A program made the position numbers and the translations under genes. From Eggerthellaceae bacterium (lineage in GTDB: Bacteria > Actinomycetota > Coriobacteriia > Coriobacteriales > Eggerthellaceae), in NCBI GenBank assembly GCA_017960005.1, contig JAGCZM010000136.1, positions 1 through 10,050 of the forward strand: a stretch of DNA of 10,050 nucleotides, written 5' to 3'. The notes under the pieces were generated by a model. That model was given only the letters and a program-made list of their open reading frames with translations, did no database searches and was not told where the DNA came from. Numbering within the stretch: position 1 is the first letter of the stretch; each line of letters starts with the position of its first letter. Below are positions 1 through 6,497 of this stretch, piece by piece.

Positions 1-756
1 GCCGTCACCGTCGCCGGCATCGCCGTCACCGTCGAAACCGCCTTCCATATCATCGGATGCGATGTCTTGCGACACGACTTCCTCTTGACCGGCAGCTTCC
101 TCCTGAGCGGGAGCCTCCTCTTGGGTCTGATCCTGGTCTTCGTCCTTGGATCCGGACTTCAAAGCCTCAAGCTCTGCCTTCAGGCGCTCGGTCTCGCTTT
201 GAGATTCCTTCGAAAGCTTTCTGTTGCGAAGCACATCGAAACCGATGAGCAAAAGCAACGGAACACCGATGCATAAGATGATGCCCCATGTGGTCTGCAT
301 GAATATGACCACATTGCCGAGCCATCCGATGCGGGACTCGTAAATACCAACGAGATTCTCCGCGGGAACATCCAGTCTATCGGCGATGATGTTGGCATCA
401 CCCTTTGTCTTGAAGAACAGCTGACCGTCTTGGTAGATGATCTCCTTGACGCGGTGTACAACCACCGCATTATGGGTTGACTCCGGATCGAAGAAGGCAA
501 TGATGTCGTTGACTCTGACCTGCTCGGGTTCGATGTCACGACAAAATACCAAGTCACCGCTGTTGATGATGGGCGTCATGGAGTCCGTCAGGATAACCAA
601 AGGCGTCACACCACCGATGCTCGGAACGGATTCCGTGTCGGTGTAACTCTTGATGATCAAGATGACGTTGACCACCAAAATCGGTATGAGAATCACGCAT
701 AAAACTATGCCGATGATTGTCAGTATGCGGTCTTTTTTAGTACTGCTTGCGACCAT
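1..756 (-). CDS. sipW: SipW-type signal peptidase I (S26B), 3' end off the window
   Basis: This is a membrane-bound signal peptidase that removes signal peptides on the outer face of the membrane. The 252 visible residues start with MVASSTKKDR. A first membrane helix lies at about 11-36. The nucleophile is Ser59 in TDSMTP. His101 in VVVHRV replaces the Lys of ordinary bacterial enzymes, and Asp120 lies in TKGDAN. Ser-to-His (42) and His-to-Asp (19) spacing is close to Bacillus subtilis SipW. A second helix spans about 157-176. It is followed by a charged, probably coiled stretch (180-200) and a Glu/Gln-rich then Asp-Gly repeat tail still open at the left edge. The tail is odd, since SipW normally ends soon after its last helix. 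The ATG has GAAAGG 8 bases upstream. The gene lies 86 bases downstream of a TasA-like gene, its likely substrate, and has a candidate promoter of its own. Family certain; specificity inferred. Confidence 0.9.
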   Translation of the reverse strand, partial: MVASSTKKDRILTIIGIVLCVILIPILVVNVILIIKSYTDTESVPSIGGVTPLVILTDSMTPIINSGDLVFCRDIEPEQVRVNDIIAFFDPESTHNAVVVHRVKEIIYQDGQLFFKTKGDANIIADRLDVPAENLVGIYESRIGWLGNVVIFMQTTWGIILCIGVPLLLLIGFDVLRNRKLSKESQSETERLKAELEALKSGSKDEDQDQTQEEAPAQEEAAGQEEVVSQDIASDDMEGGFDGDGDAGDGDG

Positions 757-782
757 CAAAAACGCCTTTCTCGCACAACCAT
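756..782 (-). other. Possible 8-codon upstream ORF coupled to the signal peptidase gene
   Basis: The reading frame ATG to TGA encodes MVVRERRF. It has a better purine-rich site (GGGAGAGAG, 786-794) than the peptidase gene itself. Its TGA shares its final A with the peptidase ATG (TGATG), an arrangement typical of translational coupling. It is too short to call as a gene from sequence alone and could be chance. Confidence 0.2.
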
Positions 783-809
783 AAACTCTCTCCCACCTTA
801 AAGTAATAA

Positions 810-838
810 ATCATACCCCTTTTTATCCAAAAACCCAA
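810..838 (-). promoter_or_regulatory. Candidate sigma-70-type promoter of the signal peptidase gene
   Basis: TTGGGT (833-838) and TATGAT (810-815) are separated by exactly 17 bases on the minus strand. A transcript would start near 803, about 47 bases before the peptidase ATG. The -35 box is a moderate match. The gene may also be read through from the TasA-like gene, because I see no terminator in between. Confidence 0.45.
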
Positions 839-842
839 ATAT

Positions 843-1949
843 TTATTCGTGTGCTTCCACCGAAATGGGTATGGATACGGCGATGGAAAAGTCGTTTTGC
901 GAGGCCATGTTGCCGATCATGGTATCTACTTCGTCATCGTTGTCGAAATCCCACTTCCAACGGATCATGTACGAGCCGGTCTGTCCCACCTCGAGCTGCT
1001 GAAAATGCCCGAGACGATGGACATCGGCTATCGTACCCCATTGAAGATCTCCTCCGACGATATATCCGCTCAAGGAAGAAAACACCTTGAACAAAAGCGG
1101 CAAAGTGTCGGCATGATCTTCTCCGCTATATCTCACGTCGATCAAGACATCGACGATGACGTCAACGATATTGTTGCTTTCGTTGGTGATGTTAAACGAA
1201 TAAACACCTTCGGTACCCGGGGCGACAATGGGCCTTCCGTCTCGCGATTTGGCGGTTTCTTCGGAGGCGCTTGAGGAGTAGTAAGCGGGGTTGAACAAAT
1301 TGATACTGGTTTCTTTTGACCAGGTGCCCTTCTCGTCTCCCACGACGACATCGAGATTGACCGGTCCATTCGAAGGGTTTGCTCCGTAGATGCGTGCCGC
1401 AACGATGACGCAGCTTACGACGGTCAGAAAAATCGCCGCCGCCGTGATATAAAAAAGCAATCCGAAACCCGCATTGCCCACATGGATGCGCTCAACCGCA
1501 ATCTCGGATCCGACCGATGCCTCAAGATCGATGCATATCGCGTTGAACACGGCATTGTCGTCTTCCCGAATGCCTTCCCGAGTCGCTTCGGAGAAAGCCA
1601 AAGAGATTTCGTTTTTCTCGGATGAAAAGACCGGCGTGGTTATGTTCCAAACCAAAGCCTGGCCTTTGGAATTGCTTATGCGCACGCAAAGGTTTTTCTC
1701 GGAGATCTCTTCGAAAGTCTTTGAACATAAAAAGAAACGCACATAACCGCGTTTCTCATACTTCTCGAAAACGATATCGGGAGTGTCGGCAAAGACGGTT
1801 GCCTTGCCGTATTTGTCCACGCCGAAGCGACGGATACCCCAGCCTTCCGGTAACTGCTTTGAAGTGGAGTAAACCGCATCCGATGTACCCGCGCGACCGG
1901 TCTTGTCGACATCGCGAAGATACACTATGCCACGCAGGTTTTTGCTCAT
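843..1949 (-). CDS. TasA/camelysin-like membrane protein with soluble N-terminal domain
   Basis: 368 residues from ATG (MSKNLRGIVY). Residues 1-161 are soluble, beta-rich by eye and of a kind I do not recognise. One strong membrane helix lies at about 162-187 (FYITAAAIFLTVVSCVIVAA), followed by an outer domain to the end. That domain has the pattern of SipW substrates (TasA, CalY): a beta-sandwich with YSFNITNES and LPLLFKVF, then YMIRWKWDFDND followed by DTMIGN. The W-x-W-x-F then DT-x-x-G signature is common in genes beside SipW-type peptidases, and such a peptidase follows here. No Cys motif for sortase or lipid attachment is visible. I prefer this ATG, with GGGA 5 bases upstream; a GTG at 1997 in frame would add 16 residues but has no good ribosome site. 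Likely a secreted fibre or surface component, cleaved after the helix. Its position and partner are seen; its role is inferred. Confidence 0.7.
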   Translation of the reverse strand: MSKNLRGIVYLRDVDKTGRAGTSDAVYSTSKQLPEGWGIRRFGVDKYGKATVFADTPDIVFEKYEKRGYVRFFLCSKTFEEISEKNLCVRISNSKGQALVWNITTPVFSSEKNEISLAFSEATREGIREDDNAVFNAICIDLEASVGSEIAVERIHVGNAGFGLLFYITAAAIFLTVVSCVIVAARIYGANPSNGPVNLDVVVGDEKGTWSKETSINLFNPAYYSSSASEETAKSRDGRPIVAPGTEGVYSFNITNESNNIVDVIVDVLIDVRYSGEDHADTLPLLFKVFSSLSGYIVGGDLQWGTIADVHRLGHFQQLEVGQTGSYMIRWKWDFDNDDEVDTMIGNMASQNDFSIAVSIPISVEAHE

Positions 1950-2027
1950 CGTTTCCCGTCGAATAAAATACAGAACAATGTGCGTCCGGGCGGGCACACA
2001 TAAACGCTGCTTCTTTTTTTTGGGGGA

Positions 2028-2033
2028 ATTATA
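2028..2033 (-). promoter_or_regulatory. -10 box of the TasA-like gene
   Basis: A perfect TATAAT lies on the minus strand, placing the transcript start near 2021. No convincing -35 box lies 16-18 bases upstream, so an activator or alternative sigma factor is possible. The 5' leader to the ATG at 1949 would be about 72 bases, with an A8 run and a small GC-rich hairpin around 1979-1999. Confidence 0.4.
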
Positions 2034-2129
2034 CCAATCGAAAGTAAACCTAAACTTTACATTTTCGCAAATATACGGTCTATTTTATTTTTTTCAAACC
2101 CTCTGTCTTCAGCTATCGGATTTCGTCAT

Positions 2130-2141
2130 ATCACCGGTGAT
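2130..2141. promoter_or_regulatory. 12-bp palindrome, possible operator
   Basis: ATCACCGGTGAT is a perfect palindrome followed by T6. It sits in the AT-rich divergent region between the TasA-like gene and trpB, about 45 bases upstream of the trpB promoter. As RNA the stem would be only about 4 bp with a CCGG loop, so a protein-binding site is more likely than a terminator. The rest of 2034-2185 shows nothing else I can name. Confidence 0.25.
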
Positions 2142-2185
2142 TTTTTGCCGTTTATCCGCCCCAAAATCTTCTTTTGTTTTGCCTC

Positions 2186-2216
2186 TTGCGCAGATGATTT
2201 CGAATGGGTATATAAT
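2186..2216 (+). promoter_or_regulatory. Candidate promoter of the trp leader and trpB
   Basis: A perfect TATAAT (2211-2216, within TATATAAT) is preceded by TTGCGC (2186-2191). The spacing is 19 bases to TATAAT, or 17 to the overlapping TATATA. Transcription would begin near 2222-2224, at or next to the leader-peptide ATG. Confidence 0.5.
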
Positions 2217-2223
2217 GCGCACC

Positions 2224-2292
2224 ATGATTGAATCCGCAAAACATACGATCCTTTGCTTGCGCGCCGTCGGTTCGGCAGGGCGATGGCTTTAG
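2224..2292 (+). CDS. Putative trp leader peptide (22 aa)
   Basis: The frame reads MIESAKHTILCLRAVGSAGRWL then TAG. Its only Trp codon (TGG, 2284-2286) is second from the end, and the stop codon touches the first arm of the downstream antiterminator. No Shine-Dalgarno sequence precedes it. With the promoter at 2211-2216, the mRNA could start on or next to the AUG, so translation may be leaderless; an in-frame ATG at 2215 would overlap the -10 box and is unlikely. A short Trp-containing peptide placed exactly before mutually exclusive hairpins is the layout of ribosome-mediated trp attenuators. The single Trp is unusual, since known trp leaders often carry two or more. Inferred from layout; no homologue recognised. 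Confidence 0.55.
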   Translation: MIESAKHTILCLRAVGSAGRWL

Positions 2293-2398
2293 CTTCAAGA
2301 CTCGCAAGAGATTGAAGCATTTTTGCACGGGAATCAATCGAACACACGGGTTTAACCCCTTCTCGTCAAACCATTCAAAAACTTCCGGGTCTTGAAGC
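2292..2398 (+). promoter_or_regulatory. Competing RNA structures of a trp attenuator
   Basis: Arm 1 (2292-2304) can pair over 13 bp, with one G-U, with arm 3 (2386-2398); this antiterminator uses the 5' arm of the downstream terminator. Arm 1 can instead form a tight local hairpin with 2305-2318 (GCTTCAA with TTGAAGC, inner CTC-GCAA-GAG with a GNRA loop), which leaves the terminator free. A third hairpin (GATTGA 2310-2315 with TCAATC 2334-2339) competes with that local hairpin. A ribosome paused at the Trp codon would cover to about 2296 and still leave 8 bp of antiterminator available. A ribosome at the stop would cover nearly all of arm 1 and favour termination. Base pairing is seen directly; mechanism is inferred. 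Confidence 0.6.
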
Positions 2399-2416
2399 GA
2401 ACATCAAGACTTTTTT
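2389..2416 (+). terminator. Intrinsic terminator of the trp attenuator
   Basis: GTCTTGA (2389-2395) pairs perfectly with TCAAGAC (2404-2410) around an 8-base loop and is followed directly by T6. It lies 80 bases upstream of trpB, so it can only act as a regulated premature terminator. A second AT-rich hairpin (2414-2422 with 2430-2438) follows at once. Confidence 0.7.
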
Positions 2417-2495
2417 ATTGTTTGCTCAGAACAATAAATAATCCGTTACCCCGACTCACCATTCGATAAAAAATATTTATAAGAAAGGACATATC

Positions 2496-3761
2496 ATGAC
2501 CACGAACAACGCTCTTCCTCAGATGAACTACAAGGATTTCGAGACCTATCTGCAAAACTACCCCAATGACGAAGGCTTCTTCGGTCCCTACGGCGGAAGC
2601 TTCATTCCCGATCAACTCCAGCCTGCCATGAAAGAAATCACCCAGGCCTACCAAGAGATCTGCCAAAGCTCTCAGTTCATCAACGAGCTGCGTCGTATCC
2701 GCCGCGAGTTCCAGGGCCGTCCCACTCCCGTTTACCACTGCGAGCGCCTCTCCAAATTGTTCGGTTCCACCCAGATCTATCTGAAGCGCGAGGATCTCAA
2801 CCACACCGGCGCCCATAAGCTCAACCACTGCATGGGTGAAGGTCTTTTGGCCAAATTCCTGGGCAAGAAAAAGATCATTGCCGAAACAGGCGCGGGCCAG
2901 CACGGCGTCGCTCTTGCCACCGCGGCCGCTTACTTCGGATTGGAATGCGATATCTACATGGGAGAAATCGACGTTGCCAAACAGCATCCCAATGTCGTTC
3001 GCATGGAGATGCTCGGCGCCCGCGTCATCTCCGTCAAGACCGGTCAGCGCACCCTCAAGGATGCCGTTGACGCCGCATTTGTTGCCTATATGAACGAATA
3101 CAAAGATGCCATCTATTGTATCGGTTCGGTCGTCGGTCCCCACCCCTTCCCGATGATGGTTCGCGATTTCCAATACGTCGTCGGTGAGGAAGCAAAAGAT
3201 CAGTTCGTTCAGATGACCGGCCATCTGCCCAACGCCATCTGCGCCGCGGTCGGCGGCGGCTCCAACAGCATGGGTCTGTTCGGTGCTTTTTTGAAAGAGC
3301 CCGTCGAGATCTACGGTGTCGAGCCCATGGGTATCGGTGAGGGTCGCGGAGAAAACGCCGCATCCATCACGTTCGGTCGTCCCGGCATCGTACACGGCTT
3401 TAACTCCATCGCGCTGCTCGACGACGACGGCAATCCTTCTCCCGTCTACTCCATCGCATCCGGTTTGGACTATCCCTCCGTCGGCCCCGAGCATGCGTTT
3501 TTGCATGATGTCGGCCGCGTAAACTACAAGTACGTCACCGACGATGAGGCCATGACCGCGTTCTTCCTGTTGTGCCGTGAAGAGGGCATCATCCCCGCCA
3601 TCGAAAGTTCGCATGGCTTGGCATACGCCATCAAGTACGCCAAAGAGCACAAGCATGGTACCATTCTCGTAAACCTCTCCGGTCGCGGCGACAAGGACAT
3701 CGACTACGTATACGAGAAGTACGGCACCGGCGAGGATCTGTTGGCCAAACATCTCCTTTAG
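2496..3761 (+). CDS. trpB: Tryptophan synthase beta chain
   Basis: The PLP enzyme joins indole and L-serine to make L-tryptophan in the cytoplasm. The 421 residues match the family over the full length. The N-terminus carries [12 protein letters not shown] (27-38), and the PLP lysine is Lys108 in HTGAHK. The catalytic Glu130 lies in AETGAGQHG, and the phosphate-binding loop is GGGSN (253-257). [12 protein letters not shown] (323-334), ESSH and NLSGRGDKD (393-401) complete the set. It is about 24 residues longer than the E. coli enzyme, largely through an N-terminal extension. AGAAAGGA stands 6 bases before the ATG. No trpA or other trp gene is next to it, so it either pairs with a distant TrpA or salvages free indole. 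The leader upstream predicts control by tryptophan supply. The alkyltransferase gene follows after 30 bases on the same strand. Confidence 0.95.
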   Translation: MTTNNALPQMNYKDFETYLQNYPNDEGFFGPYGGSFIPDQLQPAMKEITQAYQEICQSSQFINELRRIRREFQGRPTPVYHCERLSKLFGSTQIYLKREDLNHTGAHKLNHCMGEGLLAKFLGKKKIIAETGAGQHGVALATAAAYFGLECDIYMGEIDVAKQHPNVVRMEMLGARVISVKTGQRTLKDAVDAAFVAYMNEYKDAIYCIGSVVGPHPFPMMVRDFQYVVGEEAKDQFVQMTGHLPNAICAAVGGGSNSMGLFGAFLKEPVEIYGVEPMGIGEGRGENAASITFGRPGIVHGFNSIALLDDDGNPSPVYSIASGLDYPSVGPEHAFLHDVGRVNYKYVTDDEAMTAFFLLCREEGIIPAIESSHGLAYAIKYAKEHKHGTILVNLSGRGDKDIDYVYEKYGTGEDLLAKHLL

Positions 3762-3791
3762 GAGAAAAACGCGGGAGGAGCAAGTAATCCC

Positions 3792-4331
3792 TTGAACAAA
3801 CAACCTGCGTTTTATAAGTACCAAACTCATCCGAGGCCGCTTGTCATCGCGGCCTCGGATGAAGGCATTTGCGGGGTATGGTTTGAAGGTCAAAAACATT
3901 TCGGGAAACCATACCTGCAAGACAAAGATCTCTCATCAATCGACTTTACATCTCTTACGGATACATCCGATATACGCGTCTTATATATAAAAGACGCCGT
4001 TTTGTGGTTGAATGAGTATTTCGCGGGCAAAAAGCCAAATCCGAAAAGACTGACCCTGCGTCTGTCGGGTACCGCTTTCAAAAAATGCGTGCTTTTGGAA
4101 TTGCTCGATATCCCCTACGGACAGACAACGACATACAAGCAACTGGCCTTAAATGTCGCAAGCAAAATCGGCAAAGAATCCATGAGCGCGCAAGCCGTCG
4201 GCGGTGCGGTATCACGCAATCCCATAAGCATCATCATTCCCTGCCATCGCGTCATCGCGCAAGACGGCAACCTCACCGGCTATGCAGCCGGGTTGGATAT
4301 CAAGCAATTTCTGCTTTTTCATGAGCTTTGA
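3792..4331 (+). CDS. ogt: Methylated-DNA--protein-cysteine S-methyltransferase
   Basis: A suicide DNA-repair protein that moves alkyl groups from O6-alkylguanine to its own cysteine. 179 residues, normal for the Ogt class. A degenerate N-terminal domain (about 1-88) is followed by the catalytic domain from TAFKK (94-98). IPYGQTTTYKQL (107-118) and AVGGAVSRNP (135-144) lead to the active site PCHRV with Cys151, then LTGYAAGLDIKQFLLFHE. The usual VW pair after TAFKK is VL here, a mild change outside the active site. The start is TTG; GGAGGA lies 12 bases upstream, which is long, but no better in-frame start exists. It follows trpB closely with no terminator in between, so it is probably co-transcribed and indirectly under the trp attenuator. 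No AdaA-type domain is attached. Confidence 0.92.
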   Translation: MNKQPAFYKYQTHPRPLVIAASDEGICGVWFEGQKHFGKPYLQDKDLSSIDFTSLTDTSDIRVLYIKDAVLWLNEYFAGKKPNPKRLTLRLSGTAFKKCVLLELLDIPYGQTTTYKQLALNVASKIGKESMSAQAVGGAVSRNPISIIIPCHRVIAQDGNLTGYAAGLDIKQFLLFHEL

Positions 4332-4362
4332 TTCCCGATTGTCTCCAATGACCGGGATACAC

Positions 4363-4983
4363 CTAGGGCATCAATGATGTGAACGGTACGATATATATAC
4401 CCGTTTCTTTATCATGCATGACCGCCTCCAAGTGTCCCACGATAATGCACATGAATTTGGGTTTGACCCGAACATTCTTATAAAAGTTAATCAGGCTGTT
4501 CTTTGCGTCTTCGATGCTTCCCGAGCTCAATTTGATTTCGAAGGCGGCATACTCCCCGTCGGCAAACTCGATGATGGCATCAACCTCATCCCCCGAATTA
4601 TTGTCCCTGAAATGGAACAGTTTGCCATCCTCGTATTCCGCATATATGCGTAAATCCCTCTCGACAAGGGCTTCAAAGAGCAATCCGAACACCTCGTGAT
4701 CGTGCATTAATTTGTCTGCGGACAAATTGAGAGCCGCGCATGCAAGCGAGGGATCGACCAAATGCCTTTTGGCGGATTTCCCTCCTGAAATATATATTTC
4801 GGATCGATCTTCGCCAAATCACGCTGACTTTTCTCCGTCATATATGTCACGCTGTTGGCTTGTCTTAAACCCGACCAGGTCTTTCCGCACCATTTGGGAC
4901 CTTCTATCGAAACCGCACCGAACAGTGTTAAGTATTTTTCTATCTATCAATCTCGGCATATAGCCGTCTTTTGTCAACGACAT
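4363..4983 (-). pseudogene. Broken DUF4143-type AAA ATPase
   Basis: The start is intact: GGGAGGTG lies 6 bases before the ATG, giving MSLTKDGYMPRLIDRK. After residue 16 the frame breaks in an A-rich stretch (about 4930-4937). The continuing family sequence resumes in another frame as LTLFGAVSIEGP with Walker A GPKWCGKTWSG, then TYMTEKSQRDLAKIDPKYIF. At about 4777-4790 it jumps directly into the C-terminal domain: KSAKRHLVDPSLACAAL, GLLFEALVERDLRIYAE, and EVDAIIEFADGEYAAFEIKL, which is like a PD-(D/E)XK fold. By family knowledge roughly 200 middle residues (Walker B and the rest of the ATPase) are missing. The first break fits loss of about 8 bases between short A-rich repeats. The last 132 residues remain open and could be made as a fragment. 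The family's role is poorly defined, and this copy is very unlikely to work. Confidence 0.85.
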
Positions 4984-5024
4984 TGCAAACACCTCCCACG
5001 ATGTGGCAGATTACCGATTCGGCT

Positions 5025-5124
5025 TTCTCAATGGTCGTGTTATACATTTTTCTGACGTTTTATTGGACACTTTTCTGACGATTTGTTAGACACTTTTCTG
5101 ATGATTTGTTGGACACTTTTCTGA
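5025..5124. repeat. 23-bp tandem repeats, about 3.3 good copies
   Basis: Three adjacent 23-base units (5048-5070, 5071-5093, 5094-5116) agree at 20-21 of 23 positions. The form is TTTTCTGA, then a variable YG, then a T-rich stretch ending in GACAC. A partial fourth copy (TTTTCTGA) follows, and a degenerate copy (about 13 of 23) precedes at 5025-5047. On the minus strand each unit reads from TGTC to CAGAAAAG. Multiple internal copies of about 20 bp starting with TGT are typical of IS21-like insertion-sequence ends, so this may be an IS remnant; that is inference. It lies just upstream of the broken ATPase. Confidence 0.75.
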
Positions 5125-5188
5125 AACCGCCTGTTTTTCAAGAGTAATCCTTCGGAATTCTTTGCACAAAGAGACGGGTTTCGGGCAT

Positions 5189-5219
5189 AAAAAACAAGCC
5201 GGCCATAACGCCGGCTTGT
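5189..5219 (-). terminator. Intrinsic terminator of the ABC transporter operon
   Basis: A perfect 10-bp GC-rich stem (5194-5203 with 5210-5219) with a 6-base loop is followed on the minus strand by a T run. It starts 30 bases after the permease stop codon. Confidence 0.9.
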
Positions 5220-5249
5220 GAATCCTCCGATACTCGCTTTTGACGAGAG

Positions 5250-6497
5250 CTAATTCCGGAGCATTTTGAACATTTCTTTGAATGTCGGCTTGGTGCCGTA
5301 CAAAAGCACACCGGCGCGATAGATACGTGCCGCCAAAATACCCACCGTAACCACGGTGGCAACCAGAATGCCGATGCTTATCGCTATCTCCCACCATGCA
5401 ACCACGCTCATGGCAAGACGCGCAAACATCGCCATCGGTGAGGTAAACGGCACATAGGAGAAGATGACCATACCGACGTTGTCGACACTGCCCGATGCCA
5501 AAGAGAATATGACCAATATATACGCGATGATGAATATAAAGGTGATGGGCATGACCGCGGTGTTGATGTCCTCGAGCTTGCTTGCCGTCGATCCGATGGC
5601 GCCGTACATAAACGCGTACAGCAAAAAGCCGAGCAGGAAAAACACCAACATGTAGATTAGCAGCTCCGGCGGGATATTAAACAAAGAAGAAATGATTTCA
5701 TCGGAGGCCCAATACGACTCGTTGAGCCTATAAAAAACTATCGCCGATCCGAATATCAATGCGATCTGTACCAAACCGGCAGCGCATGCCGCCAAGACTT
5801 TGCCGAACATCATGGAGATGGGTTTGGCCGATGTCACCAACAGCTCCATGGCACGGGTGCTTTTCTCCGATGCCACATTGGATGCGACCATCTGACCGTA
5901 AAGCATGATAATCATAAACAGCGCGATGACCATGATATAGGTATACAAAAAGTTGTTTGTCTGGTCCACACCGAGATTAATGGTCTCGTGAGTGGGGGCA
6001 ATCGACATGATTTCTTGGGCCTGTTCGGGTGTCATGCCCGCCGATACCATGCTGTTTAAGCGATACAGGTTTTGTATGACACCGTCCACGACGGCGGTGG
6101 CGTAGTCGCTGATGCTTATGTTTTTGACATAGTAGGTATAAACGGTCCAATCCTCAAACGCAAACGCACGCGATGCCGCACCGAGCGTAATCAGCGTTTC
6201 GATGCTTTGCGCATCGTCATGGGTAAATTCGACCCTATAGCTTCCCTCGAATGCCTGTTGCAGCACATCCTGCAGGACCAATCCCATGACATCATTGGGA
6301 GCGGTAACGATGACAACGGGCAAATCATTCGGATCTATGGGAGTGGGCTCTTCTCCTTGGCTCGTCGCATCGACGATGCGGGGTATGAACAAAACGATTG
6401 CCACGAGCAGCATCAAAAACACGGTGATGCCGATGAATATCTTGTTTTTGAAAAAGTTCATGAGCTCGAAGTTCATGATGGTCTTGAATTGTTTCAT
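5250..6497 (-). CDS. ABC-2 type transporter permease (NatB-like)
   Basis: Membrane subunit of an ABC exporter; its partner ATPase is encoded directly upstream. 415 residues, usual for NatB-type permeases. One helix at about 20-40 is followed by a large outer domain (about 41-180, including PNDLPVVIVTAPNDV). Five or six further helices come at about 184-205, 233-256, 279-299, 315-336 and 370-392. The segment EKSTRAMELLVTSAKP (211-226) after the second helix matches the conserved ATPase-contact region of this family. The start ATG overlaps the stop of the ATPase gene by 4 bases (ATGA), which suggests coupled translation and equal amounts. The substrate cannot be read from the sequence; Na+ export is known for the founding member, while other members export peptides or drugs. 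Confidence 0.88.
   Translation of the reverse strand: MKQFKTIMNFELMNFFKNKIFIGITVFLMLLVAIVLFIPRIVDATSQGEEPTPIDPNDLPVVIVTAPNDVMGLVLQDVLQQAFEGSYRVEFTHDDAQSIETLITLGAASRAFAFEDWTVYTYYVKNISISDYATAVVDGVIQNLYRLNSMVSAGMTPEQAQEIMSIAPTHETINLGVDQTNNFLYTYIMVIALFMIIMLYGQMVASNVASEKSTRAMELLVTSAKPISMMFGKVLAACAAGLVQIALIFGSAIVFYRLNESYWASDEIISSLFNIPPELLIYMLVFFLLGFLLYAFMYGAIGSTASKLEDINTAVMPITFIFIIAYILVIFSLASGSVDNVGMVIFSYVPFTSPMAMFARLAMSVVAWWEIAISIGILVATVVTVGILAARIYRAGVLLYGTKPTFKEMFKMLRN

Noticed and set aside
849..1274. Plus-strand frame opposite the TasA-like gene
   Set aside because: The minus-strand gene has a coherent membrane protein with a family signature; the opposite frame has none.
843..1997. GTG start at 1997 for the TasA-like gene
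   Set aside because: No ribosome site precedes it, and the 16 extra residues (basic, with an isolated hydrophobic patch) do not look like part of the domain; the ATG at 1949 has GGGA in place.
2126..2347. Small minus-strand frames opposite the trp leader
   Set aside because: They cross the promoter and hairpins of the leader and show no ribosome site or recognisable domain.
2222..2495. T-box riboswitch before trpB
   Set aside because: No AGGGTGGNACCGCG-like antiterminator core is present; the leader peptide and four-arm pairing explain the region better.
2415..3920. Long open frame (about 500 codons) on the minus strand opposite trpB
   Set aside because: It mirrors a certain trpB gene, has no recognisable domains, extends through the attenuator terminator, and arises from the codon bias of the plus strand.
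4332..4362. Terminator between the alkyltransferase gene and the broken ATPase
   Set aside because: CCCG and CGGG can form only about 5 bp, with no T run on either strand.
5048..5124. CRISPR array
   Set aside because: The 23-base units are directly adjacent with no spacers and no cas genes nearby.
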